Source: Leptospira interrogans
GTDB lineage: Bacteria; Spirochaetota; Leptospiria; Leptospirales; Leptospiraceae
DNA length: 35,775 nt
Assembly (NCBI RefSeq): GCF_900156205.1
Contig: NZ_FTNA01000011.1
Span: 96,674 to 132,448, forward strand
Direction: 5' to 3'
Part shown: positions 1-16,321 of the stretch, piece after piece
How positions within the stretch are numbered: position 1 is the first letter of the stretch
Layout of the letters: the number at the start of each line of letters is the position of its first letter
Position numbers and translations under genes: made by a program
The notes under the pieces: model-generated
The model's database searches: none
Told to the model about the DNA's origin: nothing
Seen by the model: only the letters and a program-made list of their open reading frames with translations

Positions 1-1106
<1,106 letters not shown>

Positions 1107-1118
1107 ATTCCTATAACA

Positions 1119-1400
1119 TCATTCTTTCAATTCGATCGTCTGTCCGTCCAAAATTTCCCGATCGAGGTCCAGTTCCAGCGTAGAAGGTTTTTTTAAACCT
1201 CCCGCCAAACGAACCAAATCATCCAAAGTATCTCCTTTATGAAGACGATAAACTCCAGGATGAACAACATTTCCGTGAATTGACGCGGCAATAGCTTCAG
1301 ACTGGAATATACTTCGTATCTGTTCTCGGTTTTTTCGTAAGAGAAAACCTACGCTTAAAAATAAAACTATTCCTGCGAAAACACGAATCGTAGTTTTCAT
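1119..1400 (-). CDS. Small membrane-anchored SLBB-like protein
   Basis: Starting at the ATG at 1398-1400 the protein has 93 residues: a short basic N-terminus, one hydrophobic segment (VFAGIVLFLSVGFLL, residues about 5-19), then a globular part. That part, with GNVVHPGVYRLHKGDTLDDL followed by VRLAGGL, fits the SLBB beta-grasp pattern found in ComEA N-termini and polysaccharide export proteins. An upstream in-frame ATG at 1422-1424 would add eight residues. The inner start is preferred because it begins a clean signal-anchor and has a GGGA about 10 bases upstream. The gene follows atpC by about 80 bases on the same strand. No helix-hairpin-helix follows, so it is not a full ComEA. The function is unknown; it may be a periplasm-facing ligand-binding or oligomerisation domain. 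Confidence 0.7.
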   Translation of the reverse strand: MKTTIRVFAGIVLFLSVGFLLRKNREQIRSIFQSEAIAASIHGNVVHPGVYRLHKGDTLDDLVRLAGGLKKPSTLELDLDREILDGQTIELKE

Positions 1401-1470
1401 AAATAATTGTTCCCAGATCTCCATTGTATTCGGAGAGAAGGAAATCCTTGCTACTATTTTCGGAAATTCA

Positions 1471-1866
<396 letters not shown>

Positions 1867-1871
1867 TCGCG

Positions 1872-6229
<4,358 letters not shown>

Positions 6230-6233
6230 TGGT

Positions 6234-6755
6234 TTATGCGCTCAGTTTTCCCAGTTTATCTAATTCTGTTTCAATAAAAGCTTTGTAGTCTTCGCTTTTA
6301 AGTTGTTTTTCCAGAACCTTGGCAGCAACAGTGATCGTCATTTCTACGATTTGAGCCTGTAGTTGTCCCAACGCCTTCGCCTTAGCGAGTTCTATCTCTT
6401 TCACTGCCTGATCTTTCTGAGCCTTTACTTCCCCGTTAGTTTCTTCGAGAAGTTTATTCTTCAGTTTTAGTGCGTCAGACTTGGCTTCCGCAACAATTGC
6501 ATTTGCCTCGTCCTTTGCAGAGTTTAACCTAGCTTCGTAATCCTTTAAGAGAGCTTCCGCTTCTAAACGGAGTTCTGAAGCCTTTTTAATGTCGTTCTGA
6601 ACGGTTTCTGCTCTTTCATCTAGGGCTTTCAGAATCACATCCCAGGCAAACTTTTTAAGAACTAAGACTACGACTAGAAAGGTAACCAGAGTCCAGACTA
6701 CCAGACCCGGGTTCACATCCAGAAGACTTAATCCCTTAGCAGCTAAGAGTACCAA
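6234..6755 (-). CDS. atpF: F1Fo ATP synthase b subunit
   Basis: Subunit b (173 residues) forms the peripheral stalk. It has one membrane segment near the N-terminus (VVWTLVTFLVVVLVL, about 19-33), then KKFAWDVILKALDERA and a long charged Ala/Glu/Lys-rich helix expected to form the b-b coiled coil. The start is a TTG (6753-6755) with GGGAAG about eight bases upstream and only three bases after the atpE stop. No ATG is available before the membrane segment, so TTG is the sensible start. Only one b-type gene is present, so the stalk is probably a b homodimer. Confidence 0.97.
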   Translation of the reverse strand: MVLLAAKGLSLLDVNPGLVVWTLVTFLVVVLVLKKFAWDVILKALDERAETVQNDIKKASELRLEAEALLKDYEARLNSAKDEANAIVAEAKSDALKLKNKLLEETNGEVKAQKDQAVKEIELAKAKALGQLQAQIVEMTITVAAKVLEKQLKSEDYKAFIETELDKLGKLSA

Positions 6756-6758
6756 GGT

Positions 6759-7058
6759 TTACTTCCCTTTTTCTTCAGTTACGACTGCAGAAGCTTTCGT
6801 CTGGTGAGCAACGGTAGCTTTTAATCCTTCGTTCAGAGTTCCCGCAGCTTGGAAAGCGATTACAAGAGCAAACAAAGCCGCTCCTTCAATCAATGCAGCC
6901 GCGATGATCATAGCAGTTTGAATTTTACCACCTGCTTCGGGTTGTCTTGAAATTCCTTCCGTCGCGGATCCGCCGATTCTTCCGATTCCGAGAGCTGCTC
7001 CTAGGATGGCAACTCCCGCAGCGATTCCTACACCAATATATCCTAATCCAAATTCCAT
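6759..7058 (-). CDS. atpE: F1Fo ATP synthase c subunit (proteolipid ring)
   Basis: From the ATG at 7056-7058 the protein has 99 residues. Two hydrophobic hairpin helices (about 5-27 and 47-70) are joined by the polar loop SATEGISRQPEAGGK, whose RQP contacts F1. The ion-binding carboxylate is Glu58 in ALIEGAALF. The Gln and Ser/Thr companions of Na+-binding c subunits are not evident, so H+ is the likely coupling ion. An in-frame TTG at 7083-7085 would add nine residues; an AAGGAG lies 11 bases before the ATG. A hydrophilic tail of about 25 residues after helix 2 (ending VVTEEKGK) is longer than in most bacterial c subunits. Confidence 0.96.
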   Translation of the reverse strand: MEFGLGYIGVGIAAGVAILGAALGIGRIGGSATEGISRQPEAGGKIQTAMIIAAALIEGAALFALVIAFQAAGTLNEGLKATVAHQTKASAVVTEEKGK

Positions 7059-7093
7059 GGTTCCATTGACTCCTTGTTGATTCAATATTCTAA

Positions 7094-8122
<1,029 letters not shown>

Positions 8123-8247
8123 AAAAGAAATCTGGTTTAAATACATTTTTCGAATCAACAAAGGATCGTATTTTAATTACGGCCACTATCACAGAATTGG
8201 CGGATGTTTTCCGGTTTCTTTTTTGTATTTTATGCGATTCCGGTGGT

Positions 8248-8577
<330 letters not shown>

Positions 8578-8806
8578 CGGATTCTTATTTCGATTTGCTG
8601 CGATTGGAATTCAAGAAAGAAAGAATGAGAAGTGTTTTTCGTTTTGAAATTGTTTGAGATCCTATATTTCAGTTTGATTCTTCCATTTGTAAGAGTTCCC
8701 ACAGATAAAGCCAGATTCCGAATTTCTCGTAATTGGGAGTTTGTATGAGCTCAACCATTTTCAAAAACCAACTGCAAAACATAGACGTTGTGGTAGTTCC
8801 TACATT

Positions 8807-9400
8807 TTATTTAGAAAACGGCGCAGCAGATCGTCCAGTAACAATCCGAATAAAATCTGGGTCCTTTTTAAATCCGTCAAAATCTGAATCCGTTAGGAAA
8901 TCCTTAGGAGATTGTCTTAGACGAAGGGCGATCGCAACATTGTGGAGCATTTCTTTTTTATCTCTCTGAATCGCATAGAGACAGGCAAGATTAAAATACA
9001 ACCTGGGATCAGTGACATCGTTCGGAATCATTTGATTCCCGAGAAACAAAAGTCCAAAATCCTTTGTGATCCCGGTATACGCAATGATATCTGCGGCAAA
9101 AAATTCTCTTGCGGAAGAATATGTATTCCCACTTTTAAACCCTGTCAATGGAGCATTCCCAATTCCAAGAATCGGGATCGTAAAAGAATATAAATGAGCA
9201 ATCGAAGCCGCCTCAGACCATTCATTATTGGAGATGTGTTCATTGAATTGTAACGCAGCCTTAACAAGAAAATAATTCCGTAAGCTCTCCCGTAGACTTT
9301 CAGAATAAGAACAATTTCCCGAAAAGACCAAGAGGATAACAGTCAAAACGACACGTATCAAAAAAGTATGTTTCCGATTTAAGATCGATTTAGTTTGCAT
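8807..9400 (-). CDS. Exported TPR-type protein inside the atp cluster
   Basis: From the ATG at 9398-9400 the protein has 197 residues. It opens with a basic N-terminus and a hydrophobic core (FLIRVVLTVILLVFSGNC), which could be a type I signal or, with Cys30, a loose spirochaete lipobox. The C-terminal third reads YFNLACLYAIQRDKKEMLHNV and LTDSDFDGFKKDPDFIRIV. This is the ending seen in many TPR proteins, where a last repeat is followed by DxDFDxLKxDPRF. The frame stays open upstream to 9577, but that stretch is Trp/Arg-rich with no sensible signal, so the inner start (GGATGAG before ATG) is preferred. It sits between atpZ and atpI on the same strand. No function is assigned. Confidence 0.7.
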   Translation of the reverse strand: MQTKSILNRKHTFLIRVVLTVILLVFSGNCSYSESLRESLRNYFLVKAALQFNEHISNNEWSEAASIAHLYSFTIPILGIGNAPLTGFKSGNTYSSAREFFAADIIAYTGITKDFGLLFLGNQMIPNDVTDPRLYFNLACLYAIQRDKKEMLHNVAIALRLRQSPKDFLTDSDFDGFKKDPDFIRIVTGRSAAPFSK

Positions 9401-9681
9401 TCTCATCCAAATAAAACCGCAACATTTCAAATCCAATAGCTTTTTGAAATAGTAACCTTTTGATTGAGACAACTTGGGCCGCTTCCTTATCCATTTGCGA
9501 TTTCTCCTCCAACCAAATAATCGAAGAAAGAATATGGACCAACGGGCAATGAAAACAGGGGTAAATATAAAATACAAACTCGCAAAAACCCAAAGATTTC
9601 AGATCTATCGACGACTTTTTACCATTTAGTTTCTTCTTAAATGCGATGATCCCACAACGTTTGCACGCGACATCGAAGCGA

Positions 9682-9945
9682 TCACTTTTTCAAAGTGGTT
9701 CTATAAATGATATAGTAAATTCCGTAGGAAAACCCAAGCAAACAAGCCCCGAGCAAACCGAACGGTGATGAATGGAATTTTGTATCTAGATAATTTCCTA
9801 AATAAACAGAACCGACCACAATCGCCGCAAACTCAATTCCTAAACCTGCAAACTCCCAAGGTGAAATTTCTTTCTGTTTTGGTTTAGTTTCTTTCTGAAA
9901 ATCAGAAGTATCGTTTTTTTTACCTTCGTCATTTTCTTCAGACAT
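9682..9945 (-). CDS. atpZ: AtpZ-like F1Fo ATP synthase accessory protein
   Basis: From the ATG at 9943-9945 the protein has 87 residues: a charged N-terminus (EENDEGKKNDTSDFQKETK) and then two membrane helices (about 37-54 and 63-80) joined by YLDTKFHSSPFG. The pattern WEFAGLGIEFAAIVVGSVYLG with a D..F...P.G loop is the mark of the ATPase_gene1/AtpZ family, usually the first gene of atp operons. A TTG further upstream is possible but would overlap lepB. The start lies five bases after the lepB stop, so lepB and atpZ are probably co-transcribed. In other bacteria AtpZ acts with AtpI in divalent cation handling for the synthase. Confidence 0.8.
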   Translation of the reverse strand: MSEENDEGKKNDTSDFQKETKPKQKEISPWEFAGLGIEFAAIVVGSVYLGNYLDTKFHSSPFGLLGACLLGFSYGIYYIIYRTTLKK

Positions 9946-9950
9946 GGCGA

Positions 9951-10952
9951 CTAACGTAAAATCTTTCCGATACGATTCCAACGAACTTCCATTCTCCAAA
10001 TTCGATAACGAAGAGTACGTTCCACCCAGCCAAGTTTACTTTCTTCTCTTACCAAACCGATTTCGGAAGGATGACAATGTTTTACAAGTTCTTCCCCCTG
10101 ATAACGTTCCGCAAATTCAGGTCCTTTTTCAGATAGTTCCTTTCCATTCTTATATTCGCAGACGTTATCTTTCCAATTGATGGAAAAATAAATCACTAAA
10201 GCCTTTCCGAGTATATCTTCTCTTTTAACAAATCCCCAAGTTCTGGAATCGTGAGAATCGTCTCGGTTGTCTCCTACGACCATATATTGATTTTCAGGAA
10301 TTTCACATCCGATCGAAAAATTACATTCATATCCATCGAGTCGTTTGCGATCTTCTTCATAACCTTCTAAGACGTAGTGTTCAAAACCAGGTTTTTTTTC
10401 TAAAAATAGTGATCTTGTAGGAGCATAGAGATTGTCCAAATCTCCCAATACATTCCCCTCTTCTGTTTCCACAGGATCGTAACCTTGAAATCTATCAGAT
10501 CCTTTTTCTTTGTATTCGATGACGGAATAATTCACGTCTCCTTTTTTTGTGGATAGAAATTTAGAAGTGATCCGAATCGTATCACCCGGAAGACCCACTA
10601 CTCGTTTCACGTAACGTTTTGCAAAAAATCCATCCCGACTGTCTCCAAGACTTAAGGCACGAAATGGTGGCGCAAAAGTGACTATATCTCCTCGTTGAGG
10701 ATCGTCGATTCGTATCAATTCCGACTCTGTAAATGGCATTCGAATCGAATATCTCATCTTATTTACGAATAGAAAATCCCCAATTTTTAAGGTGGGGATC
10801 ATAGATCCAGACGGTATATTATTCGCGTCTAAAACCGAGGATTTAAAAGCAAATACCAGGATCACGATCAGAATAAAGGAAAATGTAGAACTAATGGGAG
10901 ATTCCTGCCCAGCAGAAGACTCTTTTGTTTTGACCTCGGATTCTAACTTCAT
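9951..10952 (-). CDS. lepB: Signal peptidase I
   Basis: Type I signal peptidase (333 residues) removes signal peptides from exported proteins at the inner membrane. One N-terminal membrane segment (about 22-38) is followed by the catalytic domain. The Ser50-Lys116 dyad lies in IPSGSMIPTL and KRVVGLPGD, and the conserved GDNRDDSHDSR box is complete. The inserted region between the Lys box and the GDNRD box and the C-terminal basic tail (RTLRYRIWRMEVRW) make it larger than short bacterial enzymes. It heads the minus-strand cluster, five bases upstream of atpZ. Only 80 bases separate it from the divergent gene at 11033. Confidence 0.95.
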   Translation of the reverse strand: MKLESEVKTKESSAGQESPISSTFSFILIVILVFAFKSSVLDANNIPSGSMIPTLKIGDFLFVNKMRYSIRMPFTESELIRIDDPQRGDIVTFAPPFRALSLGDSRDGFFAKRYVKRVVGLPGDTIRITSKFLSTKKGDVNYSVIEYKEKGSDRFQGYDPVETEEGNVLGDLDNLYAPTRSLFLEKKPGFEHYVLEGYEEDRKRLDGYECNFSIGCEIPENQYMVVGDNRDDSHDSRTWGFVKREDILGKALVIYFSINWKDNVCEYKNGKELSEKGPEFAERYQGEELVKHCHPSEIGLVREESKLGWVERTLRYRIWRMEVRWNRIGKILR

Positions 10953-10954
10953 AG

Positions 10955-11842
<888 letters not shown>

Positions 11843-11844
11843 GA

Positions 11845-12396
11845 ATGGCAAAAGACACTCGAGATCTAATTTTAAAAACCTCTCTCAAACTTTTCTCCGA
11901 ACAAGGCTATCATGGAACCACGATGAGGCAGGTTGCTTCTAAAGCGGGTATTTCCCTCGGGCTTGCATATCGTTACTTTGATTCTAAAGAGGCGATCTTA
12001 GAAGGAATTATAGAATCACATGATAAAATTCTTAAACGTTATATCCCTGACGAAATAGTTACAAATCCACGCCGTGAAGATTTAATCGTTAACGTTTCAG
12101 AAAGCCTAATCTCTCTTGTTAAGGAAAACGAAGATTATCTTCGTCTTTATTGGAATCTGATGCTTCAGCCTAAAATTCACAGATTAAAACGTAGAAATAT
12201 TCATCTTGTGAATATGATTTTTTTTGAAACTTCTAAAAAAACAATCCGTTCCGTTAAACCGAATTATTCCGAATTTGAAATCAAAAACCTTGCTTCGACT
12301 ACAATCGGTTATATGATCAATTATCTCACAAATAAGAAAGAGTTTTCACTCGATGATTTCCGCAACTACTTACTCTTCACTTTGAAAAATACATAA
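11845..12396 (+). CDS. TetR-family transcriptional regulator
   Basis: A 183-residue TetR-type repressor. The N-terminal DNA-binding domain (about 6-53) reads RDLILKTSLKLFSEQGYHGT, TMRQVASKAGISLGLAYRYF, then DSKEAIL, a textbook TetR helix-turn-helix. The rest is a helical ligand-binding and dimerisation domain with no recognisable ligand signature. It lies two bases after the aldolase-like gene on the same strand. The simplest guess is control of that unit or of a nearby target. The stop codon (12394-12396) is the first part of the hairpin described at 12394-12421. Confidence 0.92.
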   Translation: MAKDTRDLILKTSLKLFSEQGYHGTTMRQVASKAGISLGLAYRYFDSKEAILEGIIESHDKILKRYIPDEIVTNPRREDLIVNVSESLISLVKENEDYLRLYWNLMLQPKIHRLKRRNIHLVNMIFFETSKKTIRSVKPNYSEFEIKNLASTTIGYMINYLTNKKEFSLDDFRNYLLFTLKNT

Positions 12397-12421
12397 TTCG
12401 CGACCCATAGGGAGCGAATTA
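12394..12421 (+). repeat. Hairpin element, copy 1 (core GACCCATAGGGA)
   Basis: An 8-bp stem TAATTCGC/GCGAATTA encloses GACCCATAGGGA, which itself can pair CCC with GGG around ATA. It begins on the TetR stop codon. The 19 bases at 12399-12417 recur exactly at 34174-34192, while the outer stem differs but still pairs. Confidence 0.75.
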
Positions 12422-12487
12422 GCAAACGAACAGCGGAGCGTCGTGAGTGGCTCCCAACGAAGTTGGGAAATAGAGCGTTCTATAGAC

Positions 12488-12818
12488 TAACGTGAATTTG
12501 GTGGTTGAAAAAATTTCTAAAAGTATAAGTTCCTACAATTTTCGAATTTGTCCGTAAAATCGTGATTTGTAGTAGTTTCCACATCATTTTACAGAAAAAC
12601 CTAAGTTTTTTGGTAGTTCCACGCTTCAATACGACAGATTCAATTGTTATAAACTTTTATTTTATCAATTGTGGTAGTTCCTACATTTCAAAGTTTTACC
12701 GTAAAATATAGTTTTGTGAGAGTTCCCACAAATTAAGTTACATAATAAATTTTTAAACATTCATTTTTTATGGAAAATTCAGGTTTCTATAAAACATCCT
12801 TATGCCGAACTCACATTA
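12488..12818. repeat. MITE-like element, copy A
   Basis: The left end is TAACGTGAATTTGG (from 12488) and the right end TTATGCCGAACTCACATTA (12800-12818), imperfect inverted repeats. The interior contains five GTRGKAGTTCCYAC-type motifs and aligns by eye with 31488-31766 over most of its first 190 bases (shared landmarks TTTCTAAAAGTATA, CGTAAAATCGTGA, CCTAAGTTTT, CAATTGTTATAAACTT). No ORF is present. It is probably a non-autonomous, decayed mobile element. Confidence 0.65.
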
Positions 12819-12897
12819 GATTAGTATAACACTCTTAATTAAGCGGAGTCAAAAAAGAGAATTTTAAATTTTGTTCTTCACGAATGGACAATTAGTA

Positions 12898-12953
12898 AAT
12901 TCTACTTTTTTAAAGTAAAATTTCGAATCACATCTTGTCGTATCTACGACAAT
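12898..12953 (+). repeat. Direct repeat pair, left copy
   Basis: AAATTCTACTTTT, an AT-rich centre, then TCGAATCACATCTTGTC and ACGAC match the copy at 13028-13083 (TTGAATCGCATCCTGTC, ACGAC) with scattered substitutions. The spacing is about 130 bases. Confidence 0.6.
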
Positions 12954-13027
12954 CCTTTGTAAAACTTGTGAGCCCCCACCCCCGTTTTGGGTGGTGGGAA
13001 AAATTTCGGGAGATCCCCCTCTAACAG

Positions 13028-13083
13028 AAAATTCTACTTTTGTAAAATAGAATTTTGAATCGCATCCTGTCAGAATTACGACA
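13028..13083 (+). repeat. Direct repeat pair, right copy
   Basis: This is the partner of 12898-12953. Both begin AAATTCTACTTTT and end in a TCGAATCRCATC-type block followed by ACGAC. Non-coding. Confidence 0.6.
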
Positions 13084-13267
13084 GATTTATATTGAGATCA
13101 AATATTTGTGGGGTTGGTTATGATAGAGAGCGTTTCACACAAAAGACAGCGAAGCGTTGTGAAGACTCTTTCCTATGTAGTGATAACATTCAATTGTAGA
13201 TTCGGAGAACTTCAATCTTACACGCAACTCGCTCCTATTCTGGAAACGAACTTTCGCTCCGATCGTT

Positions 13268-15439
13268 TTATTTATATAAGGTTTTTAGTTTCGTTTTGAT
13301 CTTTTCAATCGTTTGGTCTCGAGTAACCTCGGGCCAATACAACATGAATTGAGTCCAACCTTTTACTTCCCGTACAAAATACCATGCATAATAATCGCAC
13401 ACTCGAAATTTAAACCGAGTTCCTTCCGCAGGAGCAAGTGGATCGTTTGTGTCGAAACGGGTACCGATACTTCTCGTATCTGTTAGGATTTCAAGTTCTC
13501 CGTCCTTTTTTAATGTTACCGTACCAAAATCTTTTTTATCGGATAGCTTTTGCAGCAAATATTCTCGAAACGGAGCAAAAAGAAGGGGGGCCTTTTTTGA
13601 AAGTTCTACTTCTATAAGGTCTTCTATAATTCCATCCCTTTCTAAGTATGACCTCCAAGAAGAATTTTGCAAAAAAATCTTGCGCCCGGCTTCGATCATA
13701 GACGGATGTGTTGGATTTTCCCAGAGTAAAGCGATCGGCTTTTCTATAGAAGAACGTAGTTCTTTCGGATTGACTTTATCTAACCAAAGAGCATACTCAG
13801 GAAGCGCGCTCAAGTCTTTTGCTTGGATTCGTTTTTTTGTGATTTCGACGATATAAAAACTTGTATATCCGGAAGATTTCATAATTTGATACTGTTCACG
13901 CAAAAGAGGTAACGCGGCTTGGAGGTCCCAATCCGCAAGAATTAGAACCATATCGCAGGAACCAGAACTACCGAACTCTTCCGCGGCGAACAAATCCTTC
14001 ACTCTTTTACGCATTAGAGTGGAAACACTCGGAGAATTTTTACCACGGAGAGATTTTCCAGCCGTTTGAACGATTGAGTTTGCAGCCTCCAGCCAACTTT
14101 CTCCCCCTGCCTGATCGTCCGCTAAGATTTTGTACAAACGTTCGGAGTACGGCATACCTTTATATTGATTCCAGTAGGCTCTGATTTTTGCCGCTATCTC
14201 CGCTTGTCCTTCGACCCCGCGCCCTTTCCAATCGTCTTCTTTCCCAAAATTATGAATTTGTAAAATTTCGCGGAGTGCAATATAGGCGGCTTCGCTCACT
14301 GGAATGAAACGTCGAGTGCGGAAAAAATCCCTATGGAAACTTACAGAACGAGTAAGTCGACTATCCTTTTCCAAGCAGGTCAATAAAAGTTCCACAGCGG
14401 GTTCTCCCACCCGGATCAATTCTTTCAGGATCGGATCCTCTCCCAAATAAACCCCACCCGGTTGACCAGATTGTCGAGCAGAGATTTCGTCTAGAAGTTC
14501 GATGAGCACTTTCGTTTTTACAATCGGATTATCGGACAATTCGTTTAACAACGTAGAAACGTCTTTGTTTCGCGGTGTCTTTAAGCGACGTTCTTCGTCA
14601 GAGAGAAGTTCAGGAAGAGAAGCCAATACATCATGAATGGGTGTTATACTCTCTTGAAAACCACGCTTCTTCGCTTCTAAGTCCACTGTTTTCTGAAGTT
14701 TAGACAAAATACTCGCACTTGTAAACGCGATACTCGTATCTCCTCTCATATGAGCGCAGACAGCGCGATCAAAATGCGCCCAGACTAAATCTTGTATCAG
14801 CAATAAATAGGGATCTTTGAAAGAAGTTTCGTTTTCGTCCGTGTCGAATAGATCCAAACTTTTCCAAAGTGTTTCGGCTAACTCTACTTCATGAAGTCGT
14901 AATAAAAGCGCAACCTTTAAGGGTAATAAACTTTTTTCCGACAAAGCCCGATCTTCAGGGAACGCGGAATATGAATATCTGGATCGGTTTATTGTTTCTC
15001 CGGGATATTTTTTTTCGTATTCGGCGCGTTCTTTTTTATCTTTCGAAACGATAGAAAGTATGTCTGACTGTAAGTTTTGTTTTTCTCCAATGGAAATTAC
15101 GGGATAGACCAGACCGTTCCAACCGATTGCATAAAAGGAGTCAATTACCCAACCTCGGGTCTGAATCGTGTGCGAACTTCCCCAGACACTTCCGACTCGT
15201 ACTACAATAGAACGGTATTCGAGACCTCGAGGATCCGCCAAACCCTGTTCAAAAAGCACGGGGATCACGTTTGTAAGTTTTTTCGGAAGTTTCGTGTCGG
15301 GCGCTGTCCACAGCAATTGTTGAGAAGGAGGTTGTGGCATCTGCACCCATGATTGTTCTATAGTTTGGCTCCGTAATCTACACGAGATTAACAAAAATAG
15401 TGAGATCGTTGTCGGATAAATGAATCGTTTTATTTTCAT
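13268..15439 (-). CDS. Large putative lipoprotein, function unknown
   Basis: From the ATG at 15437-15439 the protein has 723 residues. It opens with a basic N-terminus, a hydrophobic core and a spirochaete-type lipobox (FLLISC, Cys20), so lipidation and export are likely. The body is soluble, with an early segment (about 70-115) containing RSIVVRVGSVWG and a Trp/Tyr-rich stretch. The middle part is helical; GEPAVELLLTCLEK near 350 followed by SEAAYIALREIL looks like a HEAT-type helical repeat. The last 60 residues are enriched in aromatic and basic residues. The reading frame is intact across 2.2 kb. I do not recognise the family. The gene is isolated by non-coding DNA on both sides. Confidence 0.85.
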   Translation of the reverse strand: MKIKRFIYPTTISLFLLISCRLRSQTIEQSWVQMPQPPSQQLLWTAPDTKLPKKLTNVIPVLFEQGLADPRGLEYRSIVVRVGSVWGSSHTIQTRGWVIDSFYAIGWNGLVYPVISIGEKQNLQSDILSIVSKDKKERAEYEKKYPGETINRSRYSYSAFPEDRALSEKSLLPLKVALLLRLHEVELAETLWKSLDLFDTDENETSFKDPYLLLIQDLVWAHFDRAVCAHMRGDTSIAFTSASILSKLQKTVDLEAKKRGFQESITPIHDVLASLPELLSDEERRLKTPRNKDVSTLLNELSDNPIVKTKVLIELLDEISARQSGQPGGVYLGEDPILKELIRVGEPAVELLLTCLEKDSRLTRSVSFHRDFFRTRRFIPVSEAAYIALREILQIHNFGKEDDWKGRGVEGQAEIAAKIRAYWNQYKGMPYSERLYKILADDQAGGESWLEAANSIVQTAGKSLRGKNSPSVSTLMRKRVKDLFAAEEFGSSGSCDMVLILADWDLQAALPLLREQYQIMKSSGYTSFYIVEITKKRIQAKDLSALPEYALWLDKVNPKELRSSIEKPIALLWENPTHPSMIEAGRKIFLQNSSWRSYLERDGIIEDLIEVELSKKAPLLFAPFREYLLQKLSDKKDFGTVTLKKDGELEILTDTRSIGTRFDTNDPLAPAEGTRFKFRVCDYYAWYFVREVKGWTQFMLYWPEVTRDQTIEKIKTKLKTLYK

Positions 15440-16321
15440 GAATTTCACTAAGATCAAGCTATGTAATGATGGTATTCACCTAACGGTGAGGGAAAGTCAG
15501 CGATCCCGATTTTTTCTGAAAGTAAAAATGATTTTACGACAAATTATTTAAACTTAGGAGAAACCTATGAGCTAATACAACAACGAAAACTAAATTTATT
15601 ATAACTTACTAAACATTTTAATATGATTCTTTTTAATTCTTTCTTTTGTTAGAACTTTAACTTAGACGATCGGCCATTTCGTTTTATTTAACTCCTCTAT
15701 CTATTTCTTCTCATATAGATCGCGCCAATACATTAGATTTGTTGAAAATTAGTTTTTCATCTCTCTCTGTTGTATTGAAATCAACAATTGAAACGATTTT
15801 GCTAATCTCACTTATGTGTAGCCCTTTCTCAAGTAAGCAAATTCTTTTCTGTCTTCTTTTCTCTAAATCTCTTTGGATTCTTTTCATTTTTCACAAAACT
15901 ATTTTTTTTAGTTCCTATTCATGAGTGCTATTTTTATAGGGATCAGTAAATTCTCCAAATTCTATAGAACTTCCAAATTTAATTTTATCTTTTCCCTAAA
16001 TTCACTTTTATAAAATCGATTCTTTTTACGCCAAACTCACATAAATGTAGGAACTATTACAAATCACGGACTTTAGAGTTAATCCTTAAAAACGTGGGAA
16101 CTATTACTTTTAGAAAATTCTTTCTCATTTTTTCTACAGACTATGTTATCTATGTATCTAAAAATCTGCAAAGACTGGCTTGGTCGGAAGTACAGCCAAT
16201 TAAAATACAATGTCTTTTTTTAATTTTCTCAAAAATAGACAGTATGATAAAAAACTTTTCCACGATTATTTCTTGCCATCCATTCTTTCTAAAATAGTTT
16301 CAACTGTCGGAGAAACTACAG
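15440..16321. other. Non-coding interval
   Basis: This AT-rich interval lies between the divergent lipoprotein and corA genes. It contains a copy of the ~100-bp repeat (15741-15816), an inverted-repeat end TTACGCCAAACTCACATAA (about 16027-16045), and two minus-orientation palindromic motifs, GTAGGAACTATTAC (16047-16060) and GTGGGAACTATTAC (16094-16107). Short open frames here have no start signals or recognisable composition. Confidence 0.65.
15741..15816 (+). repeat. ~100-bp dispersed repeat, copy C1
   Basis: It starts GTTGAAAATTAGTTTTTCATC and continues with CTGTTGTATTGAAA, CAATTGAAACGATTTTGCTAA and TCTCACTTATG. These align with the copies at 17461, 31179 and (reverse) 32341. The terminal inverted repeat seen in the 31179 copy is only half present here. 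Confidence 0.55.

Larger units (their letters stand above)
12397..13267. other. Non-coding interval rich in repeats
   Basis: There is no credible gene between the TetR gene and the end of the lipoprotein gene. The interval holds the hairpin at 12394-12421, a CCCAAC/GTTGGG hairpin near 12450-12465, the inverted-repeat-bounded element 12488-12818, a ~56-bp direct repeat (12898-12953 and 13028-13083), and a C/G-rich hairpin near 12973-13000 (CCACCC/GGGTGG). It also holds a 27-base sequence at 13108-13134 that recurs on the opposite strand near the window's right end. Confidence 0.75.

Noticed and set aside
8689..8702. LexA/SOS box reading of the GTRGKAGTTCCYAC motif
   Set aside because: The motif is far too frequent and not tied to DNA-repair genes in this window.
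12973..13000. Intrinsic terminator at the C/G-rich hairpin
   Set aside because: The stem is short and no T-run follows on either strand; it was kept only as a hairpin within the interval description.
13108..13299. 63-codon plus-strand frame
   Set aside because: It starts inside the 27-base repeat block and runs into the 3' end of the opposing lipoprotein gene; the composition is not protein-like.
15739..16297. Two plus-strand frames of 61 and 67 codons upstream of corA
   Set aside because: Rich in Phe, Ile and Ser from AT-rich DNA, no ribosome-binding sites, and one overlaps repeat copy C1.
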